A DNA stretch of 64,000 bases from Paenibacillus lacisoli (GTDB lineage: Bacteria; Bacillota; Bacilli; Paenibacillales; Paenibacillaceae): contig NZ_JAUQTB010000011.1 of the NCBI RefSeq assembly GCF_030580655.1, positions 1-64,000 of the forward strand. Reading direction: 5' to 3'. The stretch's first letter is position 1. Each line of letters begins with the position of its first letter. The notes below the pieces were generated by a model. The model did no database searches and was not told the DNA's origin. It saw nothing but the letters and a program-made list of their open reading frames with translations. Made by a program: the position numbers and the translations under genes. This document shows, in pieces, positions 54,615-63,850 of this stretch.

Positions 54615-55445
54615 ATGAGGTTGTCTGTATTTACGGTGTGCACGCCGGACTTATTACCGGCAGAACTGATCTCTGCTGCCGCTTCTGCCGGAATTCATGG
54701 TATTGAGTGGCGTTATGCTGCAATTCCTGCAGACGCACAGCAGGAGCCTGCCTCCTATTGGCGGCATAACAGGTGCTCCATTGACCCTGAGCATGCGGCC
54801 GAGACGATTCCACCGATAGTGGAATCGATGCAGCGGCAAGGACTTACAGCAGCTGCGCTCGTTCCTTATCTCCAATGCGGGGATCTTGCGGCAGCCGAGC
54901 AGGCCTTCACTTCAGCCCGTCAGCTGGAAAGTGCGATGATAAGAGTCGGGATCCCGCGTTATGACCGCACGAGGTATTTTCGGGACTTGGAGCGGGAAGC
55001 CGTGACCTATTTAAGTGCCGTCCAGGAAATGGCCCAGCAATACCAGGTCAAAGCACTCGTCGAAACTCACCACGAGACGATTACCCCAAGCGCTTCACTA
55101 GCCCTGCGCCTGATTCAGCATCTGAATCCCGATCTGATCGGCGTGCTGTATGATCCCGGGAATATGGTGCATGAAGGATATGAAAATTACCGGATGGGCC
55201 TTGAGCTGCTGGGACCTTACCTCGCGCACGTTCATGTTAAGAATGCAGGATGGTATCGGTCTGATCATCAATGGAGATGCCGCTGGGAGCCCCTGTTCTC
55301 CGGAATGGTCCCCTGGGAGCAGCTGATCGGCGACCTTCAGCATGTGCAGTATTCAGGTTACCTGGGCGTAGAGGACTTTAGCGGGCAGTCCTCAAGTGCT
55401 GATATGCTCCAGTATTTTGCGCAGTGGTTCACAGAACGTATCTAA
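54615..55445 (+). CDS. Sugar phosphate isomerase/epimerase (xylose isomerase-like TIM barrel)
   Basis: ATG 54615 gives the usual family start MRLSVFTV; a GTG three codons upstream is only 3 bases from AAGGAG. The 276-residue barrel has metal ligands in ALVETHHETITPS (Glu near 145), VLYDPGNMVHEGY (Asp) and HVHVKNAGWY (His), plus GVEDFSG at the end. It probably interconverts a keto sugar or inositol intermediate made by the next two dehydrogenases. Confidence 0.88.
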   Translation: MRLSVFTVCTPDLLPAELISAAASAGIHGIEWRYAAIPADAQQEPASYWRHNRCSIDPEHAAETIPPIVESMQRQGLTAAALVPYLQCGDLAAAEQAFTSARQLESAMIRVGIPRYDRTRYFRDLEREAVTYLSAVQEMAQQYQVKALVETHHETITPSASLALRLIQHLNPDLIGVLYDPGNMVHEGYENYRMGLELLGPYLAHVHVKNAGWYRSDHQWRCRWEPLFSGMVPWEQLIGDLQHVQYSGYLGVEDFSGQSSSADMLQYFAQWFTERI

Positions 55446-55513
55446 ACTATGTATGAACAAAGTCTGTACAAATGTTTATTCTGGAAACTTAAATATGGAG
55501 TAACGGAGGCTGA

Positions 55514-56695
55514 ATGCGAATGAACAATATTCGGGTAGGGGTTATAGGGATCGGAAACATGGGCAGCGCTCATGCTCGGACGCTCTCCTCCGGTGCGATT
55601 CCGGGAGCTGTATTGACTGCCGTCTGTGATGCAAGAGAACAAATGCGCAGCTGGACTCAGGAGCATCTCTCTGCTGAAGTTCCTTTCTGGAACGATTCAG
55701 ATGAACTCATCCGATCTGGCACGATTGATGCGGTCCTGCTCGCCACTCCTCATTACGATCATGCGAGACTGGCAGTGTTGGCATTCGATCAGGGGCTGCA
55801 TGTGCTTGTAGAGAAACCGGCTGGGGTTACCACCTCCCAGGTACGCCGGATGAATGAAGCAGCGGCCAAAGCGGAAGGCTCTGTATTCGCCATCATGTAC
55901 AATCAGCGGACCAATCCGCTCTATATCAAGCTGAAGGATTTGATCCAGTCCGGCGAGCTTGGTGAGATCCGGCGTCTGAACTGGATCATCACGAACTGGT
56001 ACCGCTCTCAGAGCTATTACGATTCCAGCAGCTGGCGGGCAACATGGAGCGGGGAAGGCGGCGGTGTGCTTGTTAATCAGTGTCCTCACCAGCTGGATCT
56101 TCTGCAATGGACAACCGGTATGATGCCGAAACGGATCAGGGCCTTTTGCCAGTTCGGCAAGTACCGCGACATTGAAGTAGAAGATGATGTGACTGCCTAT
56201 GCGGAGTATGAGAATGGGGCTACGGCTGTATTCATCACGACGACCGGGGAAGCTCCGGGCACGAACCGTTTTGAAGTGACAGGAGACCGCGGCAAGATCG
56301 TTATCGAAAATAATCAATTGAGCTTCTGGCGGCTTCGTGAACCGGAACCTGCTTTTAATGCACGCTTTCAAGGCGGCTTCGGTCAACCCGAGTGCTGGCG
56401 CTGTGATGTCCCTGTCGAAGGGGAAGAAACAGGTCATCCCGGTATCATCGCCAATTGGATTGCCGCCATTCGCGAGGATGTTCCGTTAATTGCTCCAGGA
56501 AACGAGGGTATCCGCGGGCTCACCCTGTCCAATGCAATGCTGCTCTCCACATGGACTGACGGCTGGGTTGACCTGCCGTTCGATGAATCCCAATTTGATG
56601 CGGAGCTTCAGCAGCGTGTCCAGCATTCTAATTCAGTTAAGAAGTCCTCAAATGCGGATCAAGCTCCTGCCGATATCCAGAAATCTTTCAAATAA
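55514..56695 (+). CDS. Gfo/Idh/MocA dehydrogenase
   Basis: A second ATG at 55520 is equally possible; GGAGG lies 4 or 10 bases upstream. The 393-residue protein has the Rossmann motif VGVIGIGNMGSAHA, the active-site VEKPAGVT near 97 and GVLVNQCPHQLDLLQW near 185. It is probably an NAD-dependent sugar or inositol dehydrogenase. It follows the isomerase by 68 bases and precedes a second Gfo/Idh gene by 21. Confidence 0.9.
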   Translation: MRMNNIRVGVIGIGNMGSAHARTLSSGAIPGAVLTAVCDAREQMRSWTQEHLSAEVPFWNDSDELIRSGTIDAVLLATPHYDHARLAVLAFDQGLHVLVEKPAGVTTSQVRRMNEAAAKAEGSVFAIMYNQRTNPLYIKLKDLIQSGELGEIRRLNWIITNWYRSQSYYDSSSWRATWSGEGGGVLVNQCPHQLDLLQWTTGMMPKRIRAFCQFGKYRDIEVEDDVTAYAEYENGATAVFITTTGEAPGTNRFEVTGDRGKIVIENNQLSFWRLREPEPAFNARFQGGFGQPECWRCDVPVEGEETGHPGIIANWIAAIREDVPLIAPGNEGIRGLTLSNAMLLSTWTDGWVDLPFDESQFDAELQQRVQHSNSVKKSSNADQAPADIQKSFK

Positions 56696-56716
56696 ATATT
56701 AAGGAGTGAGTGTAAA

Positions 56717-57847
56717 TTGAAGAGTTCAACAGGTCATAAGGATGGAATGTTCTATACGCCAACGACCTCCTACGAAACCGGACCAGTCTGCGGCCATGGG
56801 GAGTTCCCGATCGCAGCTGTCTGTCTCGACCACGGACATATCTATGGAATGTGTAACGGACTGGTCTCCGCAGGTGCCAATGTCAAATGGGTATACGATA
56901 CGGATCCGCAGAGAATAAAGGCATTTCAGGAGAAGTTCCCTAAGGCGCAGGCCGCTCCTTCCCTGGAAGCTGTGCTGGAGGATGAATCTATCAGGCTGGT
57001 AGCAGCGGCTGCGATCCCCAATGAGCGAGGTCCGCTGGGCATTCGGGTTATGCTGGCAGGCAAGGATTATTTTACAGATAAAGCGCCTTTCACTTCGCTC
57101 GCCCAGCTAAAAGAAGCCGAGCATACAGCTGCACAAACCGGTTGTAAATACATGGTGTATTACAGTGAACGTCTGCATGTGGAGAGTGCCGTTTATGCGG
57201 GGCAGCTGATTGAACAGGGTGCGATCGGGCGAGTGGTTCAGGTCATGGGCACCGGCCCGCACCGGCTGAATGCCAAGAACAGGCCGGAGTGGTTCTTTCG
57301 CAGAGCGCAATACGGGGGCATTTTGTGTGATATCGGAAGCCATCAGATCGAGCAATTCCTTACCTTTTCTTCTTCCGAGGATGCGGTCCTCAATTTCAGC
57401 CGGGTCGGCAATTTCAGTCATCCCGAATATCCGGAGCTTGAAGATTTCGGTGAGGTGTCCCTGACAGGCAGCAGCGGGGCTTCCGGTTATATGCGGGTCG
57501 ACTGGTTCACTCCGGATGGGCTGGGTACCTGGGGAGATGGCCGCACCTTGATTCTTGGAACAGACGGTTATATCGAACTGCGCAAATACATCGATGTGGG
57601 CCGGGAAACCCGTGGTAATCAGGTATACTTGGTTAATCATGAAGGAGAATATCATTTTAACACTTCGGGTAAGGTCGGACATCCATTCTTCGGGTTGTTG
57701 ATTCAGGATGTGCTGCAGCGTACTGAAGTCGCTATGACCCAGTCTCACGCCTTTAAAGCCGCAGAATTGTGTCTCATCGCTCAGCAGGAAGCATGGAATC
57801 GCCCTAATGCCTTAACCGGCTTTGTGGGGCATCTGACTACAAACTAA
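56717..57847 (+). CDS. Divergent Gfo/Idh/MocA dehydrogenase
   Basis: The start is TTG 56717, 10 bases after AAGGAG. The 376-residue protein begins with 30 extra residues before the Rossmann fold (IAAVCLDHGHIYGM, an unusual first motif). The EKP motif is replaced by FTDKAPFTS near 118, which keeps a lysine. GILCDIGSHQIEQFL near 200 holds the family's His. It is likely the second dehydrogenase of the same pathway, perhaps for the 3-keto sugar step. Confidence 0.87.
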   Translation: MKSSTGHKDGMFYTPTTSYETGPVCGHGEFPIAAVCLDHGHIYGMCNGLVSAGANVKWVYDTDPQRIKAFQEKFPKAQAAPSLEAVLEDESIRLVAAAAIPNERGPLGIRVMLAGKDYFTDKAPFTSLAQLKEAEHTAAQTGCKYMVYYSERLHVESAVYAGQLIEQGAIGRVVQVMGTGPHRLNAKNRPEWFFRRAQYGGILCDIGSHQIEQFLTFSSSEDAVLNFSRVGNFSHPEYPELEDFGEVSLTGSSGASGYMRVDWFTPDGLGTWGDGRTLILGTDGYIELRKYIDVGRETRGNQVYLVNHEGEYHFNTSGKVGHPFFGLLIQDVLQRTEVAMTQSHAFKAAELCLIAQQEAWNRPNALTGFVGHLTTN

Positions 57848-57956
57848 ACGTTCAATATTCCGGCTGATGTGCTCCCCTCTCTCCCTAGAACATGATACAA
57901 TAGCACCCTCAGGTGTATTGAAAGCGTTCTATTCAGATTATGGAGGGTTGTGGAGC

Positions 57957-58814
57957 ATGCCGGATTTAATGAGATTCGATCCCCCCGTTATTTATAACTA
58001 TCGTTCCTCTCAGCCTTTGACTGCCAGCTCCCAGGACGGTTTCCATTCGCATGTACAATATGAAGTGTATTATTTTCATGAAGGCTCCTGCCGTTACATT
58101 ATTGGTGAACAGCTGCATCATCTGCGGCCGGGTGATGTACTCCTGATGCATGGCCGGACGCTCCACCGGGCTTATCCCGAGAATGGCCTGCCCTATGTGC
58201 GGTCGACCCTTCATTTTGACCCTGATCTGCTGCGGAATTATATCCAGGAGCACTACTGCCGTGAAATCTTGATGCCTTTTGAACAGCTTGGGAATTGCAG
58301 AGTGTCTTTTCTCCCCGAAGAACGTGCCGGCCTTGAGAGTATGCTAAGTGAACTTGCTGCATGGAAAGCAGAAAGTCAGGCCCGTGTACCGCTGCGATTT
58401 ATCCTTCAAATCTGCGATCTGCTGGCCATGCTGGCAGATCGCTGTCTTCAGGACGATCGTGCTGAACGAAAAACCGTAAAGGAGCAGTACGTGCAGTATA
58501 TTCTGGACTATATTGAGCAGCATTTCATGGAGGATATCGTTCTTGATGACATCGCGGAGCATCTGCACCTCTCCAAGTCTTATCTGGTCTCCATATTCAA
58601 GGAAAGAACAGGAACCACGGTCTTTAAGTACCTGTATCACCGGCGAATCAACCAGGCAAAATTGATCCTTCAGTTCCAGCCCGAGCTGACCATTACCGAA
58701 GTGAGCCAATTGGCGGGTTTCAAACAGCTGGCGCATTTCAGCCGAATGTTCAAACAGGCCACCGGATCTTCACCCGAAGCTTACCGGCAGCTTCGCAGTT
58801 CGTCGTCCTGGTGA
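57957..58814 (+). CDS. AraC family regulator
   Basis: ATG 57957 is 9 bases after GGAGGG; a longer frame to 57867 is not supported. The 285-residue protein has a cupin sensing domain (FHSHVQYEVYYFHEGSCRY, LRPGDVLLMHGRTLH) and a C-terminal double helix-turn-helix (IVLDDIAEHLHLSKSYLVSIFKERTG; ITEVSQLAGFKQLAHFSRMFKQATG). It follows the second dehydrogenase on the same strand and probably controls the pathway. Confidence 0.9.
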   Translation: MPDLMRFDPPVIYNYRSSQPLTASSQDGFHSHVQYEVYYFHEGSCRYIIGEQLHHLRPGDVLLMHGRTLHRAYPENGLPYVRSTLHFDPDLLRNYIQEHYCREILMPFEQLGNCRVSFLPEERAGLESMLSELAAWKAESQARVPLRFILQICDLLAMLADRCLQDDRAERKTVKEQYVQYILDYIEQHFMEDIVLDDIAEHLHLSKSYLVSIFKERTGTTVFKYLYHRRINQAKLILQFQPELTITEVSQLAGFKQLAHFSRMFKQATGSSPEAYRQLRSSSSW

Positions 58815-58827
58815 CCTGAATCGTATC

Positions 58828-59178
58828 TTATCTCTTTTTTGTCCGATGGGTTTCCGTAAATACTTCAAAAAAGGGTGTCGTGTCCCGCTCGGCCATCGTC
58901 GTCTCCACATTGCGGCCCCAGCCTATCTCTGCCCTCCAGCTACCCAGAAGCCCTTGCTGAATGAGAGCCTTCTCATTGACTTTTACAGCAGCTTCCGCAA
59001 AAGGAGAAACATAGAGTGCATCAACAGGACAGTAGGCTTCACACATAAAGCAGGTCTGGCAGTCCTCCTGTCTGGCGATGACAGGTACCTCGCCTGCCAT
59101 ATCGAAAACATTCGTTGGACAGACCTTCACACACAGGGAACAGCCGATACACCGATCTTGGCTCACCAGCTCGATCAT
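58828..59178 (-). CDS. Double [4Fe-4S] ferredoxin, AprB-like (pair 2)
   Basis: The 116-residue protein has two 4Fe-4S motifs: CIGCSLCVKVCPTNVF (10-25) and CQTCFMCEAYCPVDALYV (40-57). A tail of about 50 residues includes GWRAE-like GSWRAEIGWGR. It matches AprB, the electron-transfer subunit of adenylylsulfate reductase, in motif order and size. Its ATG overlaps the flavoprotein stop by four bases. It is the last gene of the operon and probably takes electrons from, or gives them to, the paired flavoprotein. Confidence 0.88.
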   Translation of the reverse strand: MIELVSQDRCIGCSLCVKVCPTNVFDMAGEVPVIARQEDCQTCFMCEAYCPVDALYVSPFAEAAVKVNEKALIQQGLLGSWRAEIGWGRNVETTMAERDTTPFFEVFTETHRTKKR

Positions 59179-60794
59179 GAGGATGATCCCTCCTTAGTCA
59201 GTACAGACAGCTCGGAAGCATGAGGGACTTTCTCTGCTGCGGTCTGGATTCTTTCGATACCTGATACAAGCAGTCTGTGGGTCTGACGCGGGTCAAGATC
59301 AGGATATTCTGCCAAGGCATGCAGCCCGCGGCTCTCCTTTCTCGCCAGTGCTGCCGTATAGATCCATCTGGCCACAGCGACCATTCCCGCTGTTTCACGC
59401 GCACGTACCCGCTCCTTCACATCATCAGCTGCCACATGATGATGCAAATCAGGCAGCAGATGATGCAGCCGATCTAACGCTCCGCGCACCACCGGTTCGC
59501 TGCGGAAGAAATTGATAGGAATCGGCAGAATTTCACGCTGGACAGCGGTAGTGATCTCCCGGCTGTTAAGCGGAGACGCAGTGTTAGAAGTATGTACCAG
59601 GCCATATCGTCCCGCTGGCTGGAGTATACGGTGCCCTGCGTCTGCTGCGTGAGACAGCGCATATTCAGCCGCACCGCTGCCGGCCCAGTTCCCGCTGCAA
59701 ATCGCCCATGAAGCATTATAGGCGCCGCCGCCGGAGATAGCGCCTGTCACCTTCTCGCGCGAAGCAGCATCCCCTGCCGCGAATAACCCGGGCACCCGTG
59801 TTCGGCAATCTGTACCTGTCAGCCGCAACCCGCCTGTTCCTCTCATGGTGCCTTCATAGCGCAGCGTAAGCGGGAATTTATCGCGGAACGGATCAATTCC
59901 TGCCCTCTCCAGCGGCATGAAGAAAATCGGATGCGCATGCCTTAGAAACTGGCGCTTCTCTTCTGTGTCAGCCAGATTAATGGAGCAATAGACGGGCCCC
60001 TTCATCAGCTGATGCTGCAGACTGCCAAAGGTACGGTCCCCCCGGTTGATTTCGTTACCCTGCTGATCATACAATGTCGACCAGGCCAGCATACGGCCCC
60101 GTGTCACACTGCCAAACCCGGCACTAGGGGCGTACTGCCGGCTGAATTCCATCCCGGACAGGTCTGCTCCCGTTTCCGCAGCCATTAATAATCCTTCTCC
60201 GGTTAGCACATTGCAGCCCAGCCCTTTGCTAAGAAAGGTGCAGCCCCCCGTAGCCATTACAACTGCATGAGCACGAACCTCCCACTCCTCACCAGTAAGC
60301 CGATTCACCCCACGGGCACCGCCTACACCGTGTTCATCCTGAAGCAGCTCTAATGCTGGTGACTGATCCAGAATCCGGACACCTGCCTTTCGCACCGCTC
60401 TGCGCATTAGCTTCATATATTCCGGTCCATGGAGATGGGTGCGCAGCGTACGTCCTTCCTGATCCCTGGGAAAAGGATAACCCCATGCTTCCACCTTCTC
60501 CAGGTAGCCTTCCACCTCGTCCAGTACACGGTGAATCCAGGCATTCTCGGATAAATATCCACCGGCCCGGAGTCTTGCCTGCACAGCCTCCTCCCGCAGC
60601 TGCCGGATCGGCGGAATCACCAGCAGGGTTGTTCCTCCAGGTGCTGTGGCACCACTCGTCCCCAGGTAGCCTTTGTCTGCCAGAACGACGTTTGCCCCTT
60701 GGGAGGCCGCACGCCATGCGGCCCATGCTCCCGCCGGCCCACCGCCAAGAACGAGTACGTCTGCTGTAATTTTGTTATTAAGGCTGGCTGCCAT
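59175..60794 (-). CDS. AprA-like FAD flavoprotein (pair 2)
   Basis: ATG 60794 is chosen 7 bases after GGAGG. The 539-residue protein belongs to the succinate dehydrogenase/fumarate reductase flavoprotein group: VLVLGGGPAGAWAAWRAA at the start, VVLADKGYLGTSGATAPGG near 40, VVMATGGCTFLSKGLG near 165, LFAAGDAASREKVTGAISGGGAYNASWA near 345, and a C-terminal helical domain. Together with the ferredoxin downstream it resembles AprAB, but no sulfate-reduction gene is present. Its substrate is unknown; the ABC transporter in the operon suggests an organosulfur compound. Confidence 0.88.
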   Translation of the reverse strand: MAASLNNKITADVLVLGGGPAGAWAAWRAASQGANVVLADKGYLGTSGATAPGGTTLLVIPPIRQLREEAVQARLRAGGYLSENAWIHRVLDEVEGYLEKVEAWGYPFPRDQEGRTLRTHLHGPEYMKLMRRAVRKAGVRILDQSPALELLQDEHGVGGARGVNRLTGEEWEVRAHAVVMATGGCTFLSKGLGCNVLTGEGLLMAAETGADLSGMEFSRQYAPSAGFGSVTRGRMLAWSTLYDQQGNEINRGDRTFGSLQHQLMKGPVYCSINLADTEEKRQFLRHAHPIFFMPLERAGIDPFRDKFPLTLRYEGTMRGTGGLRLTGTDCRTRVPGLFAAGDAASREKVTGAISGGGAYNASWAICSGNWAGSGAAEYALSHAADAGHRILQPAGRYGLVHTSNTASPLNSREITTAVQREILPIPINFFRSEPVVRGALDRLHHLLPDLHHHVAADDVKERVRARETAGMVAVARWIYTAALARKESRGLHALAEYPDLDPRQTHRLLVSGIERIQTAAEKVPHASELSVLTKEGSSS

Positions 60795-60824
60795 AATCAT
60801 TCCTCCAGTCTGTCCCGTCCCGTG

Positions 60825-61850
60825 TTATTTCAGCACCCAATCATTGATATTAAAGTCCTTCTTCGCCAGCTTCTCTTCCACGAGAAAGTTCTTGGTGCCT
60901 TCAATCAGTTTCAGTCCCTCATCTGTAAACGGCGTATCTTTAATTTGGCTGATCGGACTGATCTTTTTAATGACATCCGGCGTCGTACCCTGCGCATCTG
61001 CAGCAAATTGGTAGTACTCATCCTCATGCTGCTTCAGGTCATCCAGCGCTTTCAGACGAGCTTCATTCCATACTTTGGGGAAATCAGGGAATTTAGCGAG
61101 AAAAGCTTCGGACGCGACGGTGGCACCGGTTCCGATCAGATCAGGATGCTTGGTCGCATCATCCAGCAGTGGGTAACCTTCATTTATCTGCTTCAGCGCC
61201 TGTACGCCATTATTGGTCATAGCATCCACGTCTCCTCTGGCCAAAGCGGCGGATGCGTCAGGGATAAGCATATGAACCAGCTTGTAATCACTCACGCCTT
61301 CCTTTTTCAGCAGTCCCACCACATATCTATGCATGAAGGATCCTTTCTGGATAGCAATAGTCTTGCCCTGCAGATCTTTCACTGACGCTGCGCCGCCCTT
61401 CTTGGCAATCAAATATCCGATCGAATTTGTGGCCGGCTGTGCGATCAGGCGTGTTTTGGCTCCCGAAGCATATGCGATAATGGCAGGAGTGTCTCCGAGA
61501 CTTCCAGCATCAAGCCGCCCGCTAACCAAGGATTCAGTCTGGTCGGGTCCGTTAGGGAATGCGGTCAGATTCACCTGGGTAATGCCGTGCTTCTTCAGCT
61601 CCTCCTGGATAATTCCTTTGTAGAACCCCCAGCCCTCGGCCCCGCTGGAAGGAACATTCAGCTTGTTAATCCCGATATAACCATAGTTGAAAACGGTCGG
61701 TTTCTCCGAATCAGCAGATGCCGCCTCATTTGCTCCTTTAGAAGAAGAGCAGCCCTGGACCAGCATGACGGCGAGCAGGCTGCTAACGATAAAGGCGGCC
61801 TTCCAGTAATTTTTTCGTTTTTTATTGGTTTTACTGTGAAAGATAGACAT
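60825..61850 (-). CDS. ABC transporter substrate-binding lipoprotein (SsuA/NrtA-type)
   Basis: The 341-residue protein has a lipobox (LVQGC, Cys near 34) and the binding fold for sulfonates, taurine or nitrate: TAFPNGPDQTESLVSGRLDAGSLGDTPAII near 95, LQGKTIAIQKGSFMHRYV near 165, and VDAMTNNGVQALKQINEG near 215. It lies between the two flavoprotein/ferredoxin pairs and serves the permease upstream. The ligand is probably a small sulfonate or similar anion. Confidence 0.88.
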   Translation of the reverse strand: MSIFHSKTNKKRKNYWKAAFIVSSLLAVMLVQGCSSSKGANEAASADSEKPTVFNYGYIGINKLNVPSSGAEGWGFYKGIIQEELKKHGITQVNLTAFPNGPDQTESLVSGRLDAGSLGDTPAIIAYASGAKTRLIAQPATNSIGYLIAKKGGAASVKDLQGKTIAIQKGSFMHRYVVGLLKKEGVSDYKLVHMLIPDASAALARGDVDAMTNNGVQALKQINEGYPLLDDATKHPDLIGTGATVASEAFLAKFPDFPKVWNEARLKALDDLKQHEDEYYQFAADAQGTTPDVIKKISPISQIKDTPFTDEGLKLIEGTKNFLVEEKLAKKDFNINDWVLK

Positions 61851-61878
61851 CGATGACTCCCCCTAATTGCATTAAAAT

Positions 61879-62211
61879 TTATATTCCGGTGCGTCTTGCC
61901 AGCTGTATCATATATTCATGACTCGCTACCGGCTTGCGGCCTTTACCCCAGCCTACTTTGGCTCGGTAACCGCCCATGAAGCCCTGCTCTTCCAGTTCCT
62001 TCTCATTCACACCAATGACGGCCTCGGATTCCGGTGCCACATACAGGGCATCCACCGGGCAGTAGAGCTCACACATAAAGCAGGTCTGGCAGTCACTCTG
62101 TCTTGCGATAACAGGGATGCCGTCCTCCACCCGATCAAACACGTTGGTCGGGCAGACGGACACGCATTGATTGCATTCGATGCATTTATCAGCGCTGATA
62201 ATCTCAATCAA
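61879..62211 (-). CDS. Double [4Fe-4S] ferredoxin, AprB-like (pair 1)
   Basis: The start is TTG 62211, 10 bases after AAGGAGG and overlapping the flavoprotein stop (TTGA). The 110-residue protein has CIECNQCVSVCPTNVF and CQTCFMCELYCPVDALYV, two 4Fe-4S clusters, then an end with GGYRAKVGWGKG. It is a clear paralog of the second ferredoxin. It probably works with the upstream flavoprotein. Confidence 0.88.
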   Translation of the reverse strand: MIEIISADKCIECNQCVSVCPTNVFDRVEDGIPVIARQSDCQTCFMCELYCPVDALYVAPESEAVIGVNEKELEEQGFMGGYRAKVGWGKGRKPVASHEYMIQLARRTGI

Positions 62212-63809
62212 TGAACAACGACCTCCTTGTGAACCTGTTCCGGACGAACCCACAGCTGATCCAAACCGCCGGTAATGAGACGGTAGTGCTGGTTTTCATC
62301 TATTCCTTTATAATCGCTACGCTTGTGCATTCCTCTGCTCTCGGTCCGGGCAAGTGCGGAGGTATACATCCAGCGGGCCGTTGCCGTCATCGCAGCCGCT
62401 TCACGCGCCTTTACCCCGGCTGCAGTCTGCTCGACAGCCTGCCCCCGCTGGGACTGCCACAATTGATCCAGCCTGTTCAATGACTGGCTCATAACTTCAC
62501 CGCTCCGGAACAGATTGCGGTCATACGGCTTCACTTCTTCCTGTACGGCTTGTACCCATTCCTCAGTACGGCTCGCATTGACACTGCCCTTGCCTTCCGC
62601 CACGATCGGGTTCGTTGATCGGCCTGTCAATTGACGAGAAGCTGCATGCACTCCCAACGCCTTGGCATAGTCTGCGGCCCCTTCTCCGGCAAAAGAGCCG
62701 GAAGACATTGCCCATGCCGCATTGTGGCTGCCTCCGCCAGTAAATCCGCCGCAGATCAGCTCACGGGTAGCGGCATCCCCGGCCGCATAAAGACCCGGAA
62801 CTTTGGTCTCGCAGTTCTCGCTTGTGATCCGTATGCCGCCGGTGCCCCTTACAGTCCCCTCCAGCCGGAGAGTTACCGGGAATGGATCGGTGAATGGGTC
62901 AATGCCCCGGCGGTCAAACGGCAGGAAGAAGTTCGTCTGGCCGACACGGAGCAGCGGCTTCAAATGCTCGGGGGCCTGGTCCAGAATGGCATATACCTGC
63001 CTGCCCTCCATCAGATTACGTGCTATGACTGAGCGGCCGCGCTTGGATCCGGCGCCTTCCACAACCGTGCCGTCCTCATAATAGAAGCTGGCGTAACTGT
63101 AATAGGCGGTTTTGGTTACCGAAGAGAACGTCGGGCATATGGCATAGGCATTCGAGAACTCCATTCCCGACAGATTGGCCCCTGCCTCTGCTGCCATCAG
63201 ATAGCCATCGCCAGTCAGAACGTTGCAGCCCAGTGCTTTGCTGAGGAACGCGCATCCCCCTGTAGCAATGACGACTGCCCCTGCTTCCACTACCCACGGG
63301 GTTCCTGTCTGGGTATGAACACCTGCAGCGCCGCCCACACCATGCTCATCGGCTAGCAGCTCCAATGCCGGACTATGATCGAGTATTTTGACACCAGCCT
63401 TCTTGACAACTCTGCGCATCAAGCGCATATACTCCGGACCTTGCAGACTTCGGCGGTGCTGGTTGCCGTATTCATCCAGCGGGAAGGGGTATCCCCAGGC
63501 TCCAAGCTGATTCATATTGACATAAGTCCGGTCGAGGACCCGGTTCATCCAGCGGTGTTCTGCCAGACGGCCGCCCATATCGTACCTGCTTGCCTTCGCT
63601 TCCTCCCGAAGCTGCTGATCCGGCTGCACATACCATACACCTGTGCCAGAAGGAGCTGTTGCTCCGCTTGAGCCGCAGTAGCCTTTATCAGCCAGCACCA
63701 CTCTGGCCCCTTTGGCGGCTGCTGTTACGGCTGCCCATGTGCCTGCAGGTCCTCCTCCGATCACCAGTACGTCTGTAGTCAAATGCAAGGCACGATCCTG
63801 ATTCGCCAT
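62208..63809 (-). CDS. AprA-like FAD flavoprotein (pair 1)
   Basis: The 533-residue protein parallels the other flavoprotein over its length: VLVIGGGPAGTWAAVTAA, VVLADKGYCGSSGATAPSG, VVIATGGCAFLSKALG, LYAAGDAATRELICGGFTGGGSHNAAWA. GGGGGC precedes the ATG. It is the first flavoprotein after the permease (41-base gap). It is closer to AprA-type enzymes than to aspartate oxidase or fumarate reductase by its partner ferredoxin and the conserved DKGYxGxSGATAP segment. Substrate unknown. Confidence 0.88.
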   Translation of the reverse strand: MANQDRALHLTTDVLVIGGGPAGTWAAVTAAAKGARVVLADKGYCGSSGATAPSGTGVWYVQPDQQLREEAKASRYDMGGRLAEHRWMNRVLDRTYVNMNQLGAWGYPFPLDEYGNQHRRSLQGPEYMRLMRRVVKKAGVKILDHSPALELLADEHGVGGAAGVHTQTGTPWVVEAGAVVIATGGCAFLSKALGCNVLTGDGYLMAAEAGANLSGMEFSNAYAICPTFSSVTKTAYYSYASFYYEDGTVVEGAGSKRGRSVIARNLMEGRQVYAILDQAPEHLKPLLRVGQTNFFLPFDRRGIDPFTDPFPVTLRLEGTVRGTGGIRITSENCETKVPGLYAAGDAATRELICGGFTGGGSHNAAWAMSSGSFAGEGAADYAKALGVHAASRQLTGRSTNPIVAEGKGSVNASRTEEWVQAVQEEVKPYDRNLFRSGEVMSQSLNRLDQLWQSQRGQAVEQTAAGVKAREAAAMTATARWMYTSALARTESRGMHKRSDYKGIDENQHYRLITGGLDQLWVRPEQVHKEVVVH

Positions 63810-63850
63810 TTCACAAGCCCCCTGATCTCATAATTTAAAGCATGTATACT

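Noticed and set aside
57919-57932. TGAAAGCGTTCTAT as a cre box
   Set aside because: The fixed final CA is missing; 12 of 14 positions is too weak alone.
58828-63809. Dissimilatory sulfate reduction (true aprAB)
   Set aside because: No sat, dsr or qmo-type gene is present in the window, and the pairs are tied to an ABC importer. Only the subunit resemblance supports it.
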